Source of the DNA: Hyphomicrobiales bacterium
GTDB taxonomy: Bacteria; Pseudomonadota; Alphaproteobacteria; Rhizobiales; Rhizobiaceae
Assembly: GCA_024225445.1 (NCBI GenBank)
Contig: JAAEMP010000023.1
Span: 1-59,654, forward strand
Length of the DNA stretch: 59,654 nucleotides
Direction: 5' to 3'
Shown here: positions 1 through 8,650 of the stretch, piece by piece
Layout: each line of letters starts with the position of its first letter
How positions within the stretch are numbered: the stretch's first letter is position 1
Program-made: the position numbers and the translations under genes
Notes under the pieces: model-generated
What the model was told of the DNA's origin: nothing
The model's input: only the letters and a program-made list of their open reading frames with translations
Database searches by the model: none

Positions 1-20
1 ATTATGTGTATTTTCACTAA

Positions 21-36
21 TTATACAATTGTATAA
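21..36. promoter_or_regulatory. 16-bp perfect palindrome, possible operator
   Basis: The sequence TTATACAATTGTATAA is its own reverse complement. It sits just left of a MITE-like element and about 300 bp upstream of the TetR-family gene. TetR proteins commonly bind palindromes of this size, so it may be the original operator, now pushed away by the insertion. This is inference only; AT-rich palindromes also occur by chance. Confidence 0.3.
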
Positions 37-47
37 TTTCTATCAAT

Positions 48-317
48 CTAGAGGCTTTCATGTTTATGTTGAACCGTTTGATGGAGCAAGATCAGCCCAT
101 TATGCAAAGCGCGGTGCGCAGCGCGATCTGGTTGATCGGGCGAGTGCCGCAACGTCGCAGATGGGCTGATCTGGCCCACCTGAAAGGCCGGTTTTTGGAG
201 CTCGCTGGACTGCGTTATGTTTCGCTTGTGGTCACCCAGACCACGGCGCAAAACCTGCCTTGCCAGCAAACGCCAAAAACCGGTCAAACGATTCAATATA
301 AACATGAAAGCCTCTAG
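48..317. repeat. MITE-like inverted-repeat element with CTAG ends
   Basis: A 270-bp non-coding element whose ends are inverted copies: positions 51-80 pair with 285-314 with only a few mismatches, and both ends carry CTAG. The interior holds the palindrome TGTGGTCacccaGACCACg. The right half (about 210-317) clearly resembles 4121-4229, so this is a repeated family and not a unique hairpin. Open frames crossing it are artefacts of the inverted repeat. It ends 17 bp before the TetR start codon and has probably replaced the original upstream region of that gene. Confidence 0.75.
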
Positions 318-334
318 GAAACCCAGAGCTACAC

Positions 335-1003
335 TTGGCCAGGCAAAGAAAAAAATTTGTGCGCAAATCCATTCCCTTTCGAAAGGACTCCCTGATAAGC
401 GCAACGCTTTCACTGATCGCCACCGAAGGGATCGATGCGGCAACGGTGCGGGCAATCGCCAAACATGCCGATGTGACCCCGGGACTTATCCGCTACTATT
501 TTTCTACAAAGGAAGATCTTATCTCGGCCGCCTACAAACGCCATATGAGCACCCTGACCGGAGCCTCTCATGTGTCACTGCAATCTATGGAGAACGTAAA
601 GCCTGCAGAACGCCTTGCGGCATTTGTGTCGGCAAGTCTTACCCCTCCTGTAGTTGATCCCGGTTCTGTTGCACTTTGGGCAGCATTTCTTAACAGAATT
701 CAAAACGACGAGAAAATACGCATAGCGCATAAGGAAGCCTACTACGATTTTCGAGACCGGCTGGAAGTTTTGATAGGCGATGTTTTCGCCCAGCTGGGGA
801 AAAATGTGAAAGCATGTGAGCTGGTACGATTGGCTATTGCAAGCAATGCCGTCATTGATGGCTTGTGGCTTGAAGGCGGAGCGCTTCCCGATGCGTTCAA
901 GCCCGGAGAAATCGCCGAGATCGGACTAAAATCAATTGGCGCCATAATTGGTGTCGCATTGCCCAAAGGAGCATATGAATATGAAAACCACAGCGCTGGC
1001 TGA
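335..1003 (+). CDS. TetR-family transcriptional regulator (BetI-like)
   Basis: A 222-residue regulator with an N-terminal TetR helix-turn-helix (residues about 15-62; TVRAIAKHADVTPGLIRYYF followed by STKEDL) and an all-helical C-terminal ligand domain, the usual family length. The start is a TTG at 335; the encoded RQRKKFVRKS matches where members of this family normally begin, so TTG may be an altered ATG. A stop codon in the same frame at 305 lies inside the adjacent MITE-like element, so no longer version exists. The 3' end overlaps the next gene by about 29 bp, indicating co-transcription with the aruHI-like pair, which it may control. Confidence 0.8.
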   Translation: MARQRKKFVRKSIPFRKDSLISATLSLIATEGIDAATVRAIAKHADVTPGLIRYYFSTKEDLISAAYKRHMSTLTGASHVSLQSMENVKPAERLAAFVSASLTPPVVDPGSVALWAAFLNRIQNDEKIRIAHKEAYYDFRDRLEVLIGDVFAQLGKNVKACELVRLAIASNAVIDGLWLEGGALPDAFKPGEIAEIGLKSIGAIIGVALPKGAYEYENHSAG

Positions 1004-2168
1004 GCGTATGCGGCAAACTGGCGATGCCAAATGGAAAATTTATTTGAAAGCACGTTCACTTGCAGCTTCCGGCAGGGACATCATTGAAATGACCATCGGC
1101 GAACCGGATGTCCCCACACCACCCGAACTGGTTGAGGCTGCACACGGTGCAATGCGCAGCGGACGTACGACCTATTCCGACGGGCGTGGTGAGCCGGGCC
1201 TCCGCAATGCGCTATGTGAACACTATTATCACAAGACGCGACGCAAGTTTTCCTCTGACCATTTCCTGTGTTTCCCTGGCACACAAACCAGTTTGTTTGC
1301 TGTATTGATGTGCGTTGCCGAAAGCGGTGATGAAGTCCTGGTAGGCGATCCAATGTATGCGACCTATGAAAACGTAATACGGGCTTGCGGTGCTGATCTG
1401 GTGCCCGTTTCACTAAGGCCGGAAAACGGATTCCGTATCAGTGCTGAAGATATCGCCAAAAAAATCACGCCGGAAACCCGGGCATTGTTGTTGACCACAC
1501 CACATAATCCAACAGGTGCCATTCTGACCCCTGAAGATATTGACGCCATCGCCCGTCTGGCAATTGAACATGATTTCTGGATCATTTCGGACGAGGTGTA
1601 TGATGAACTGGTATTTGACAACCACACTTTCCATTCGCCGCTGTCTCATCCTCTTCTGGTTGATCATGTCATTGTTGTATCTTCGATTTCCAAGTCCCAT
1701 GCTGCTCCGGGATTTCGCAGCGGCTGGTGTGTGGGCCCTGCTGAATTCATCAAGAAATTGCTACCGTTTTCGGAAACAATGCTGTTTGGAAATCAACCAT
1801 TTATTGCCGACATGACGGAAAAGGCAATCCGCGAGGGTTCCTCGGTCGCTGCGGGAATGCGAAAGCGCTATTCTGCTCGCGCCGCACTGCTTGAACAACG
1901 CCTGACATCGGAAAGCAAACTGGTTGTGCATCGACCCCATGCCGGCATGTTTGCCATGGTCAATGTTGCATCCACGCGAATGTCAGGAAGCGAGTATGCC
2001 GAGGATCTTTTGAACAAATACGCAGTAGCCGTTATGCCCGGTTCATCATTCGGTTCAACTTTGGATAGCTGGGTCAGGGTGGCTTTGACGGTCGAGGATA
2101 AATCCTTCGATGAAGCATGCAGCCGGATGATCCGGCACGCCAGTTCAACGCAAAAGGCAGTGGCATGA
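975..2168 (+). CDS. aruH: Class I/II PLP aminotransferase, probable arginine:pyruvate transaminase
   Basis: Fold-type I aminotransferase of about 395 residues. The substrate loop TIGEPDVPTP lies near the N-terminus, TTPHNPTG and DEVYDEL bind PLP, and the Schiff-base lysine is in SSISKSHAAPGFRSGW. An AAGGAG at 966-971 favours the ATG at 981 (9-nt spacer) over the ATG at 975; the TTG further upstream lies inside the TetR gene. The stop overlaps the start of the AruI-like gene (ATGA). AruH transfers the amino group of arginine to pyruvate, giving 2-ketoarginine for AruI. By-eye resemblance to Pseudomonas AruH is good throughout, but specificity rests mainly on the neighbour, so a general AspB-type role remains possible. 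Confidence 0.7.
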   Translation: MNMKTTALAERMRQTGDAKWKIYLKARSLAASGRDIIEMTIGEPDVPTPPELVEAAHGAMRSGRTTYSDGRGEPGLRNALCEHYYHKTRRKFSSDHFLCFPGTQTSLFAVLMCVAESGDEVLVGDPMYATYENVIRACGADLVPVSLRPENGFRISAEDIAKKITPETRALLLTTPHNPTGAILTPEDIDAIARLAIEHDFWIISDEVYDELVFDNHTFHSPLSHPLLVDHVIVVSSISKSHAAPGFRSGWCVGPAEFIKKLLPFSETMLFGNQPFIADMTEKAIREGSSVAAGMRKRYSARAALLEQRLTSESKLVVHRPHAGMFAMVNVASTRMSGSEYAEDLLNKYAVAVMPGSSFGSTLDSWVRVALTVEDKSFDEACSRMIRHASSTQKAVA

Positions 2169-3757
2169 GTACCATAGGCGAGGCTTTGATTGAACATTTG
2201 GCCGCCCACGATGTTGAAGTCATATTCGGTATTCCAGGTGTTCATACGATTGAACTCTATCGCGGGTTGTCACAGCACAATATCCGGCACGTCACCCCGC
2301 GCCATGAACAAGGGGCGGGGTTTATGGCAGACGGGTATGCACGCGTGACCGGCAAGCCGGGTGTGGCACTTGTCATCACCGGACCGGGGGTCACCAACAT
2401 CCTGACACCGATAGCACAAGCGCGGGCGGACAGTATCCCCATGCTGGTGGTATCCAGTGTGAATTCCATCGCCAGCCTCGGCAAGGGGCTGGGACATCTG
2501 CACGAGTTGCCCGATCAACAATTGACCATGGGCAGCATTGCATCCACATCCATTCGCCTGGAAAAACAACATGATCTTGCACCGGCAATGGAGTCGATTT
2601 TTGCTGGTTTTGCTCTGGAACGCCCCGGGCCTGCACATATTGAGGTTCCCCTGGATATCGCAATGCTTGAGACACCAAAGGAAGAATTTGGTGCCAAACA
2701 AGATTCCGGGCCAGTCGCGGGTCGACAGGAAATTGAACGGGCCGCTGAACTTCTTAAATCCGCCCGTTCACCGGTCATCCTGGCGGGCGGTGGAATGCGG
2801 TTTGGCGGGAGAGAGCTGGAGGCGCTTGCACGCCGTCTGGATGCTCCAGTTGTTTTGACCGTCAACGCGCGCGGACTGATGCATGGGCATGATCTTGTCG
2901 TACCGGCAAGCCCGAGCCTTGGCGCTGTACGCCAACTGATCGAAGAAGCCGACATAGTTTTGGCGCTTGGAACGGAGCTGGGTCGAACAGATTTTGATAT
3001 GTATGATCAGGGCTTAATGCCGGTGATGAACAAGCTCATCCGCGTGGATATCTGCCCTCACCAGTTGGCGCGTCACGAAGGGGAGTTAAAAATTCATGCC
3101 GATACACGCAAGACAATTACCGCATTATTGAAATCCCTGCCCACCCGGTCCCTGGGCAAGGGTGCGACAAGGGCAGCCCGAACACGTGCAAAAGCGCGTG
3201 AGGAAATTGGTGAAGAGACACGCTCAATTTCCAGCTTGCTCAGCACTATTCGCGACAATGTACCAAACTCAATCATGGTAGGGGATTCGACCCAGCCTGT
3301 TTATGCAGGAAATCTGTACTATGACCATGACCGGCCGGCAGGCTGGTTTAACGCTGCCACAGGCTATGGAGCCCTTGGTTACGGCGTGCCAGCGGCTATC
3401 GGGGCGGCGATTGGCGAACCCGAGGCCCGTGTAATCTGCCTGACCGGTGATGGCGGCATACAATTCTGTCTGGCGGAATTAATGGTGGCAGTTGATGAAA
3501 ACCTGCCGATTATCTTCATTGTCTGGAACAACCGGGGATATCAGGAAATAGAGCGCTCAATGCGAAGCGCCGGTGTGAATGTGATGGGTTGCAACCCGAC
3601 CCCGCCGGATTTCAGCATGATCGCCGCCGCCTGCGGCATGCCCTTTTATCACTGTGACACCAACCCGGAAAATGTAGCAACTGTTATTGGCGAGGCTTTG
3701 GCAGAATCAAAACCGGTTTTGATTGAAATTGGGGTAATGGAATCCACAATCAGTTGA
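2165..3757 (+). CDS. aruI: ThDP-dependent 2-ketoarginine decarboxylase (AruI-like)
   Basis: A 530-residue acetolactate-synthase-fold enzyme. The N-terminal pyrimidine-binding domain has the catalytic glutamate in PRHEQGAGFMADGYAR; a central domain follows (about 190-330); the C-terminal ThDP-binding domain has GDGGIQF...NNRGY. AruI decarboxylates 5-guanidino-2-oxopentanoate to 4-guanidinobutanal in the arginine transaminase route. The ATG at 2165 overlaps the upstream stop and fits the usual N-terminus (MSTIGEALIEHL); an earlier in-frame start at 2117 would lie inside the aminotransferase gene. A different 2-oxoacid decarboxylase cannot be excluded, but the AruH-like partner makes the assignment reasonable. 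Confidence 0.72.
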   Translation: MSTIGEALIEHLAAHDVEVIFGIPGVHTIELYRGLSQHNIRHVTPRHEQGAGFMADGYARVTGKPGVALVITGPGVTNILTPIAQARADSIPMLVVSSVNSIASLGKGLGHLHELPDQQLTMGSIASTSIRLEKQHDLAPAMESIFAGFALERPGPAHIEVPLDIAMLETPKEEFGAKQDSGPVAGRQEIERAAELLKSARSPVILAGGGMRFGGRELEALARRLDAPVVLTVNARGLMHGHDLVVPASPSLGAVRQLIEEADIVLALGTELGRTDFDMYDQGLMPVMNKLIRVDICPHQLARHEGELKIHADTRKTITALLKSLPTRSLGKGATRAARTRAKAREEIGEETRSISSLLSTIRDNVPNSIMVGDSTQPVYAGNLYYDHDRPAGWFNAATGYGALGYGVPAAIGAAIGEPEARVICLTGDGGIQFCLAELMVAVDENLPIIFIVWNNRGYQEIERSMRSAGVNVMGCNPTPPDFSMIAAACGMPFYHCDTNPENVATVIGEALAESKPVLIEIGVMESTIS

Positions 3758-3908
3758 TACACCAGCGCGTCATGTGACGATAATCACACCGGCACCCTGC
3801 CCAATTTTCCGTGTAACAGTAACCAGAAGCGCCGCTCTTTAACTCGTCACAACCGCTGGGTGCTGGTAAATTCGAACTGAACTGTTGGTTCAGGGATCAT
3901 TCATCAAT

Positions 3909-4057
3909 TATAGCAGAACACCTTTAAAATGATCATGCAATCAGGAGCCAAAAGCGACCGGCACCGGTGCGCCGCCCTCGCGGAGGCCGGGCGCAAGCCC
4001 GAATAGCCGTGAGCAAAATAAAAACAGAGTGAATCAAAATAACGGTGTTCTGCTATA
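3909..4057. repeat. TA-flanked MITE, copy 1
   Basis: A 149-bp non-coding element bounded by the perfect inverted repeat TATAGCAGAACACC (3909-3922) and GGTGTTCTGCTATA (4044-4057). Its body is nearly identical to 59216-59362, sharing for example ATGATCATGCAATCAGGAG and GCCCGAATAGCCGTGAGC. Both copies are flanked by TA, the target duplication of IS630/Tc1-mariner elements, so this is probably a non-autonomous derivative of one. It lies between aruI and the sensor kinase. Confidence 0.8.
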
Positions 4058-4096
4058 GCTGTACTGTAGAGTTCCCGTCTGGAAGACGGGGGAGCC

Positions 4097-4229
4097 TGAC
4101 CGGTTATTCACGCTTTCTGGACAGCGTTATGGTTTTCTTGTGGTCAACCAGACCACGGCGAAATCCATGCCTGGTCAGCAAACGTGAATAATCGGTCAAA
4201 TGCTTCCGTGTAAACAAGAAACGGTCTAG
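4097..4229. repeat. Palindromic repeat related to the element at 48-317
   Basis: TGACCGGTTATTCACG (4097-4112) pairs with CGTGAATAATCGGTCA (4183-4198) with one mismatch, around a central TGTGGTC/GACCACG palindrome, so the whole stretch folds into one long hairpin. From 4121 to 4229 it matches the right half of the element at 48-317, including a terminal CTAG at 4226-4229. That terminal CTAG supplies the TAG stop codon of the sensor kinase on the minus strand, so insertion probably set the kinase C-terminus. Confidence 0.65.
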
Positions 4230-6988
4230 TGGCTGAAACGATCCGAATTGCTTAAGTTGATATCTGGCGCGAGCGGAATGTAGAAACTAAACGTAGCACC
4301 ATTACCCAGCTGACTGTCGACCCAGATTTCACCGTCAAAATGGCGGATGATCTCGACACATATAGGAAGACCTAGCCCGGTACCTTTTGGTTTCTCTGTC
4401 ATTGGGTTGCCCACTTGCTGAAAACGTTCAAAAACCTTTTTATGCTCTTGAGGCGCAATACCGATCCCGTTGTCGCGCACGCTCACCTGCAGGTTTGCCT
4501 TTTCGGCCTTTGCAGTAATCCACACCTTACCGTCGATAGTATCGCAGAATTTCACTGCATTGGAGATGAGATTGACCAAAACCTGAACCAGTCTGTCGGA
4601 ATCCACACATATCGAGGGAAGGTCATCGGGTAGATCCGTTAGCAATCGAACCTTATCATTCTGCCTGAAAAGTCCAGCAGTTGCTGCGAGCGCCTCTTCG
4701 ATCACCTGTTTGGGATCAAGCACTTTCATCTGCCACTCAAGTTTCCCCGATTCCATCTTGGCGATATCCAGAATGTCATCAATGAGGCGTGACAGCCTTT
4801 CACTTTCCTTTACGATAATGCCCAAAAACTCCCGTTCTTGCTCCTTCGGCATTTCTGCGTTGTCATAAATAATCTCGGAAAAAGAACGAATTGAAGTCAG
4901 TGGCGTCCTTAATTCGTGACTTACCGTTGAAACAAAACCGTCTTTAAGTTTATCCAGTTCCTGCAACCGGGTGTTGGCGGCTTTAAGATCGTCGGTTGCG
5001 ATTTGTAGCTGGTTTGATTTCTCCTCCAGTTGCCGGCTGTACTCAATGACTTGCGAGGCCTCATCGAGAATTTCCATCATTTCATCAATGTCATGCATTT
5101 CCTCGCGTACTACAGTAGCAACCATGATCCGTGCGGAGGCAGCGCCAATTGCACCTGCCAGTTGCCGTTCTGCAATGGAGACGACATCGACACCGGCCAA
5201 ACTGTCGTCAGGTAAGTTTCGCTCAAGTGTTTGCTCAATCTTTTCGAAAGAAGTTTCCATCCGTCTTCGACCAATGAAGCGAGCTAAGAGCTGCTTGATT
5301 TCCAGGATGGTCGCGCTGCCCCGCCAAATCCGCAGCCCACCGGAGGTCTCCCTGAATATATCAACGAATTGAACGGCCTGGCTGCGTTCAACAACGCTTT
5401 GTGAGGTGATCAGCGAGAGGATCAATAACAGACCAATATTAAACACCATCGTCCAAAACAGCGCGTGGGAGATTGGATCAAGTCCCTCAAGCCAGAAAAG
5501 CGCATAAGGCTTCAGAATGGTAATGCCGAAGGGTCCATCACTCAAAAAGCTCTCCGGAAGCCAACCCGAACGGGCGAATGAAGGTACTAACAGCGTGTAA
5601 GCCCATACCATGAATCCGGCGCCAAGCCCGGCAACAGCGCCGGCGCGGCTTGCTCCTTTCCAAAAAATTCCGGCAATAATTGCAGGCGCAAATTGTGCCG
5701 CGGCCGTAAACGAGACGAGCCCGATGGATACCAGCGCATAAGACTCACCAATAAGTCGCACATAGACATAACCCAACAACAGCACCAGTGCGATTGTTGT
5801 ACGCCTGATTGACAGAATCAGGCCCGTCAGATCAGAACGCTCAGAAAGGCGTAACCATTCCAGGCGCAACAACACCGGCATTACAAGATCGTTGGAAACC
5901 ATCGTGCTCAGTGCCACAGTTGCAACAATTATCATCCCAGTGGCCGCAGAAAGCCCGCCGATGAATGCAAAAAGTGCGAGGCCCTCGTAATGTTCGACCA
6001 TTGGTAGTGTCAGCACAAATGTGTCTGCATTCACGCTGCCACCGGGGAAACGCAACAGGCCGCCAAATGCGATTGGCAGCACAAAAATGTTGATCAAAAA
6101 TAGATAGAGCGGGAAAAGCCATGCGGCTTTTCTCAAATGCGCTTCATTCACGCATTCCACCACAGTAACCTGAAACTGCCGAGGCAGAAAAATAATTGCC
6201 GCCATTGAAAGCAATGTCAGTGAAGCCCAGCTGCTGTAACCGCCCGCACCTTCAATTGTGAAAAGTTTTTCGAGATTTTCAGACGCCTGGGCACGCGAGA
6301 AAATATCACCAAAGCCGTCGTAAATACCAAATGTAACGAATATGCCTATGGCAAGAAAGGCCAGCAATTTAATCACCGACTCGAACGCGATTGCCGCAAC
6401 CATACCCTCATGGTGTTCACTCGCATCAATATGGCGCGTACCAAACAAAATGGCAAATGCTGCCAGGAAAAGTGACACATAAAAAGCCGTGTCTGCGAAA
6501 ACCGATACACTTCCCAGTTTCTCCGGCATCACAATATCTGGGTACTGCGATAGCACCGTGAAGCTGGTCGACACAGCTCTCAGTTGCAGGGAAATGTAAG
6601 GCATGATGCCGACTACAGCAATAATCGTGACAAGCCCGCCCAGATAGGAACTTTTTCCATAACGAGAAGCAATGAAGTCGGCAATTGAAGTGATACGGTT
6701 AACTTTGGAGATTCGAATGATCTTGCGCAGCACAAACCAAGCAATAATGAATGTCAGAGTCGGTCCCAGATATATTGGCAGAAAACCTACACCGGCTGAT
6801 GCCGCCCGCCCCACACTGCCGTAAAATGTCCAGGATGTACAATAAACGGCAATGGAAAGCGTATAAATATATGGGTTGGAAATTATGCTCCGCTTCTCAT
6901 CGGATCGCTTGTCACCCCAATAGGCAATTGCAAAAAGAATGCAAAGATAGACAAATGCTACGCCAACTATGATCCATCCCTGTAGCAT
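4226..6988 (-). CDS. Sodium:solute-symporter-type sensor histidine kinase (CbrA/CrbS-like)
   Basis: About 920 residues. The N-terminal half (about 1-500) is a polytopic SSS-family transporter domain with about 13 membrane segments. A linker with coiled-coil character (about 560-680) leads to a HisKA domain with the phospho-accepting His in SHELRTPLTS (about residue 690) and an HATPase_c domain (LISNAVKF, DNGIGIAP, GTGLGLPI). There is no C-terminal receiver. CbrA and CrbS of this architecture sense and perhaps transport small carbon or nitrogen compounds. The ATG at 6988 has GAGGGG upstream; a TTG at 7000 is less likely. A small membrane protein precedes it and a lone receiver gene and an ABC importer lie upstream, suggesting nutrient-responsive control of uptake. 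Confidence 0.85.
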   Translation of the reverse strand: MLQGWIIVGVAFVYLCILFAIAYWGDKRSDEKRSIISNPYIYTLSIAVYCTSWTFYGSVGRAASAGVGFLPIYLGPTLTFIIAWFVLRKIIRISKVNRITSIADFIASRYGKSSYLGGLVTIIAVVGIMPYISLQLRAVSTSFTVLSQYPDIVMPEKLGSVSVFADTAFYVSLFLAAFAILFGTRHIDASEHHEGMVAAIAFESVIKLLAFLAIGIFVTFGIYDGFGDIFSRAQASENLEKLFTIEGAGGYSSWASLTLLSMAAIIFLPRQFQVTVVECVNEAHLRKAAWLFPLYLFLINIFVLPIAFGGLLRFPGGSVNADTFVLTLPMVEHYEGLALFAFIGGLSAATGMIIVATVALSTMVSNDLVMPVLLRLEWLRLSERSDLTGLILSIRRTTIALVLLLGYVYVRLIGESYALVSIGLVSFTAAAQFAPAIIAGIFWKGASRAGAVAGLGAGFMVWAYTLLVPSFARSGWLPESFLSDGPFGITILKPYALFWLEGLDPISHALFWTMVFNIGLLLILSLITSQSVVERSQAVQFVDIFRETSGGLRIWRGSATILEIKQLLARFIGRRRMETSFEKIEQTLERNLPDDSLAGVDVVSIAERQLAGAIGAASARIMVATVVREEMHDIDEMMEILDEASQVIEYSRQLEEKSNQLQIATDDLKAANTRLQELDKLKDGFVSTVSHELRTPLTSIRSFSEIIYDNAEMPKEQEREFLGIIVKESERLSRLIDDILDIAKMESGKLEWQMKVLDPKQVIEEALAATAGLFRQNDKVRLLTDLPDDLPSICVDSDRLVQVLVNLISNAVKFCDTIDGKVWITAKAEKANLQVSVRDNGIGIAPQEHKKVFERFQQVGNPMTEKPKGTGLGLPICVEIIRHFDGEIWVDSQLGNGATFSFYIPLAPDINLSNSDRFSH

Positions 6989-7003
6989 GTTGCCCCTCAA
7001 ATC

Positions 7004-7222
7004 CTACTCTTCCCGATCGCGTTCGGGCCTGGACAATTCGCTGGCAAAGGCCAGAAGCGCAATCAGCAGGGCCCACACAACAAACAGGTATAGATATAAA
7101 ACAGGGATTCCGGCGAATTGTACGGATTTATCAAAAATAAACAAAAACGGCGGACTTAAAACCATAATGGCAAAAAGAAACAACGCGGCGTGACGCTCAT
7201 TCAAAATCCCGGGCCGCTTCAT
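7004..7222 (-). CDS. Small two-TM membrane protein preceding the sensor kinase
   Basis: A 72-residue protein with two hydrophobic helices (about 13-30 and 38-61) and charged ends, reminiscent of the small subunits that accompany SSS-type transporters. It ends 15 bp before the kinase ATG on the same strand, so the two are surely co-transcribed. It may be an accessory subunit of the symporter domain; the family cannot be named with certainty. Confidence 0.6.
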   Translation of the reverse strand: MKRPGILNERHAALFLFAIMVLSPPFLFIFDKSVQFAGIPVLYLYLFVVWALLIALLAFASELSRPERDREE

Positions 7223-7298
7223 GACATTGCCTGGCTTTTAACAATCATCTCCCCTGCCCAATCAAACAAAAAACAATTCTGAGGGGTTTGTCTTGCCA

Positions 7299-7682
7299 TC
7301 ATTCTTCTTTAGCGGTTTGAGCCAGTATTTCCTTTACCCGCTGCAATATATCGCGTGTCGAGAACGGTTTGGTCAGATAATCGTCAGCGCCGAAAGAAAG
7401 TCCTTTTTCCCGTTCAGAATCTCGACCTTTTGCGGTCAACATTACGATGCGGACCGATTTCCATGCCGGATTTTCCCGGATTCTTTTGCAAACCTCAAAG
7501 CCGTCAAGTTTCGGCATCATAACATCAAGAATCACAAGATCCGGAACGTTTTCCTTGACCTTCTCCAACGCCTCCTCTCCATCATAGGCGACTACGACGT
7601 TAAATCCGGCATTTTTCATGATGTATTCAAGTGATATCACAATGTTAGGTTCATCATCGACTATCAAAATCGACTTTGTCAT
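7299..7682 (-). CDS. Single-domain response regulator (CheY-like)
   Basis: A 127-residue stand-alone receiver. The acidic pair is D9-D10 (IVDDEPN), the phosphorylation site D53 (VILDVMMPKLDG) and the conserved lysine K105 (LTKPFS). There is no output domain. It lies just upstream of the two-gene SSS kinase unit on the same strand, making that kinase the likely partner. Lacking a DNA-binding domain, it must act through protein contacts or as a phosphate relay. Confidence 0.88.
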   Translation of the reverse strand: MTKSILIVDDEPNIVISLEYIMKNAGFNVVVAYDGEEALEKVKENVPDLVILDVMMPKLDGFEVCKRIRENPAWKSVRIVMLTAKGRDSEREKGLSFGADDYLTKPFSTRDILQRVKEILAQTAKEE

Positions 7683-7834
7683 TGAGCATTCCTTTCACTA
7701 ATTTTGGTGCAAAATCAGAGCTAAATAGTTCGAAAATAACCACATTTTCTTTGCAGATCGTATTTCCAGAATTCCATTTCCAAGATTGTCAGACTTGGCA
7801 TCTTGCAATCCACTCAGACACGGAATTTTTGCGA

Positions 7835-8650
7835 TTAGATTGCAAGATATTCGTGACGCAGGTTTTCATCATCAAGCACTTCTTGTGCCGCACCCCGAAA
7901 AACCACCTCTCCGCTGTCCAGAATGAGCGCGCTATCGGCAAGCTTAAGCGCCGCAATTGCATTTTGCTCGACGATGATCGTTGTAATACCAAGAGATTTG
8001 ATTTCTACCAGGATTCGCTCGATTTCCTGAACAATAACCGGTGCCAAACCCTCGTAGGGTTCATCCAGCAACAACAACTTGATATCACGGGCAAGTGCTC
8101 GTGCCACGGCCAGCATTTGTTGCTCACCGCCTGAAAGCGTAATACCATCCTGACGGCGGCGTTCAGCGAGGCGCGGAAAATGTTCAAAAATTTTCTCAAG
8201 CGGCCAACCGACCGGTTTTGCAATTTGCGCCAGTTTCAGGTTTTCCTCAACGCTCAGCCCCTGGATAATGCACCGGTCTTCCGGCACCAATGCCACTCCC
8301 AAACGGGCGGCTTCAAATGATGCCGCGGTGTGAAGTGCGTTACCATCCATCCATATTTCGCCTTGCCTCAGTAATGGGTCCGACATGCGTGCGATTGTTC
8401 GCAGAGTTGAGGTTTTCCCTGCTCCATTGCGACCGAGAAGGGCAAGAATTTCTCCCTCATTCATATCAAAATCAACACCCTGCACAATATAGGAATCGCC
8501 ATAATAGGCATGAATGCTACGGCATGAGAAATACTTGTCTTGCTGTCCATCAACCGCCGTTTCACTCTGGGTTTTAGCGGATTTGATACCGGACGCCTCT
8601 TCGACATTGGACATACTTACCTCAACCGTCTCTTTCGTGGTAACATTCAT
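7835..8650 (-). CDS. livF: ABC transporter ATPase, LivF type
   Basis: About 271 residues, some 35 longer than a typical LivF because of a polar N-terminal extension before the ATPase fold begins (YFSCRSIHAYYG). Walker A is GRNGAGKTST, the signature LSGGEQQMLAVARAL and Walker B LLLLDEPYEGLAP. The ATG at 8650 overlaps the livG stop (TGATG), so translation is coupled. It energises import together with LivG for the LivHM permease. The substrate class (amino acids, urea, amides or other small acids) cannot be read from the ATPase. Confidence 0.88.
   Translation of the reverse strand: MNVTTKETVEVSMSNVEEASGIKSAKTQSETAVDGQQDKYFSCRSIHAYYGDSYIVQGVDFDMNEGEILALLGRNGAGKTSTLRTIARMSDPLLRQGEIWMDGNALHTAASFEAARLGVALVPEDRCIIQGLSVEENLKLAQIAKPVGWPLEKIFEHFPRLAERRRQDGITLSGGEQQMLAVARALARDIKLLLLDEPYEGLAPVIVQEIERILVEIKSLGITTIIVEQNAIAALKLADSALILDSGEVVFRGAAQEVLDDENLRHEYLAI

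Noticed and set aside
48-462. Overlapping open frames on both strands
   Set aside because: They arise from the inverted-repeat element; both strands read similar peptides.
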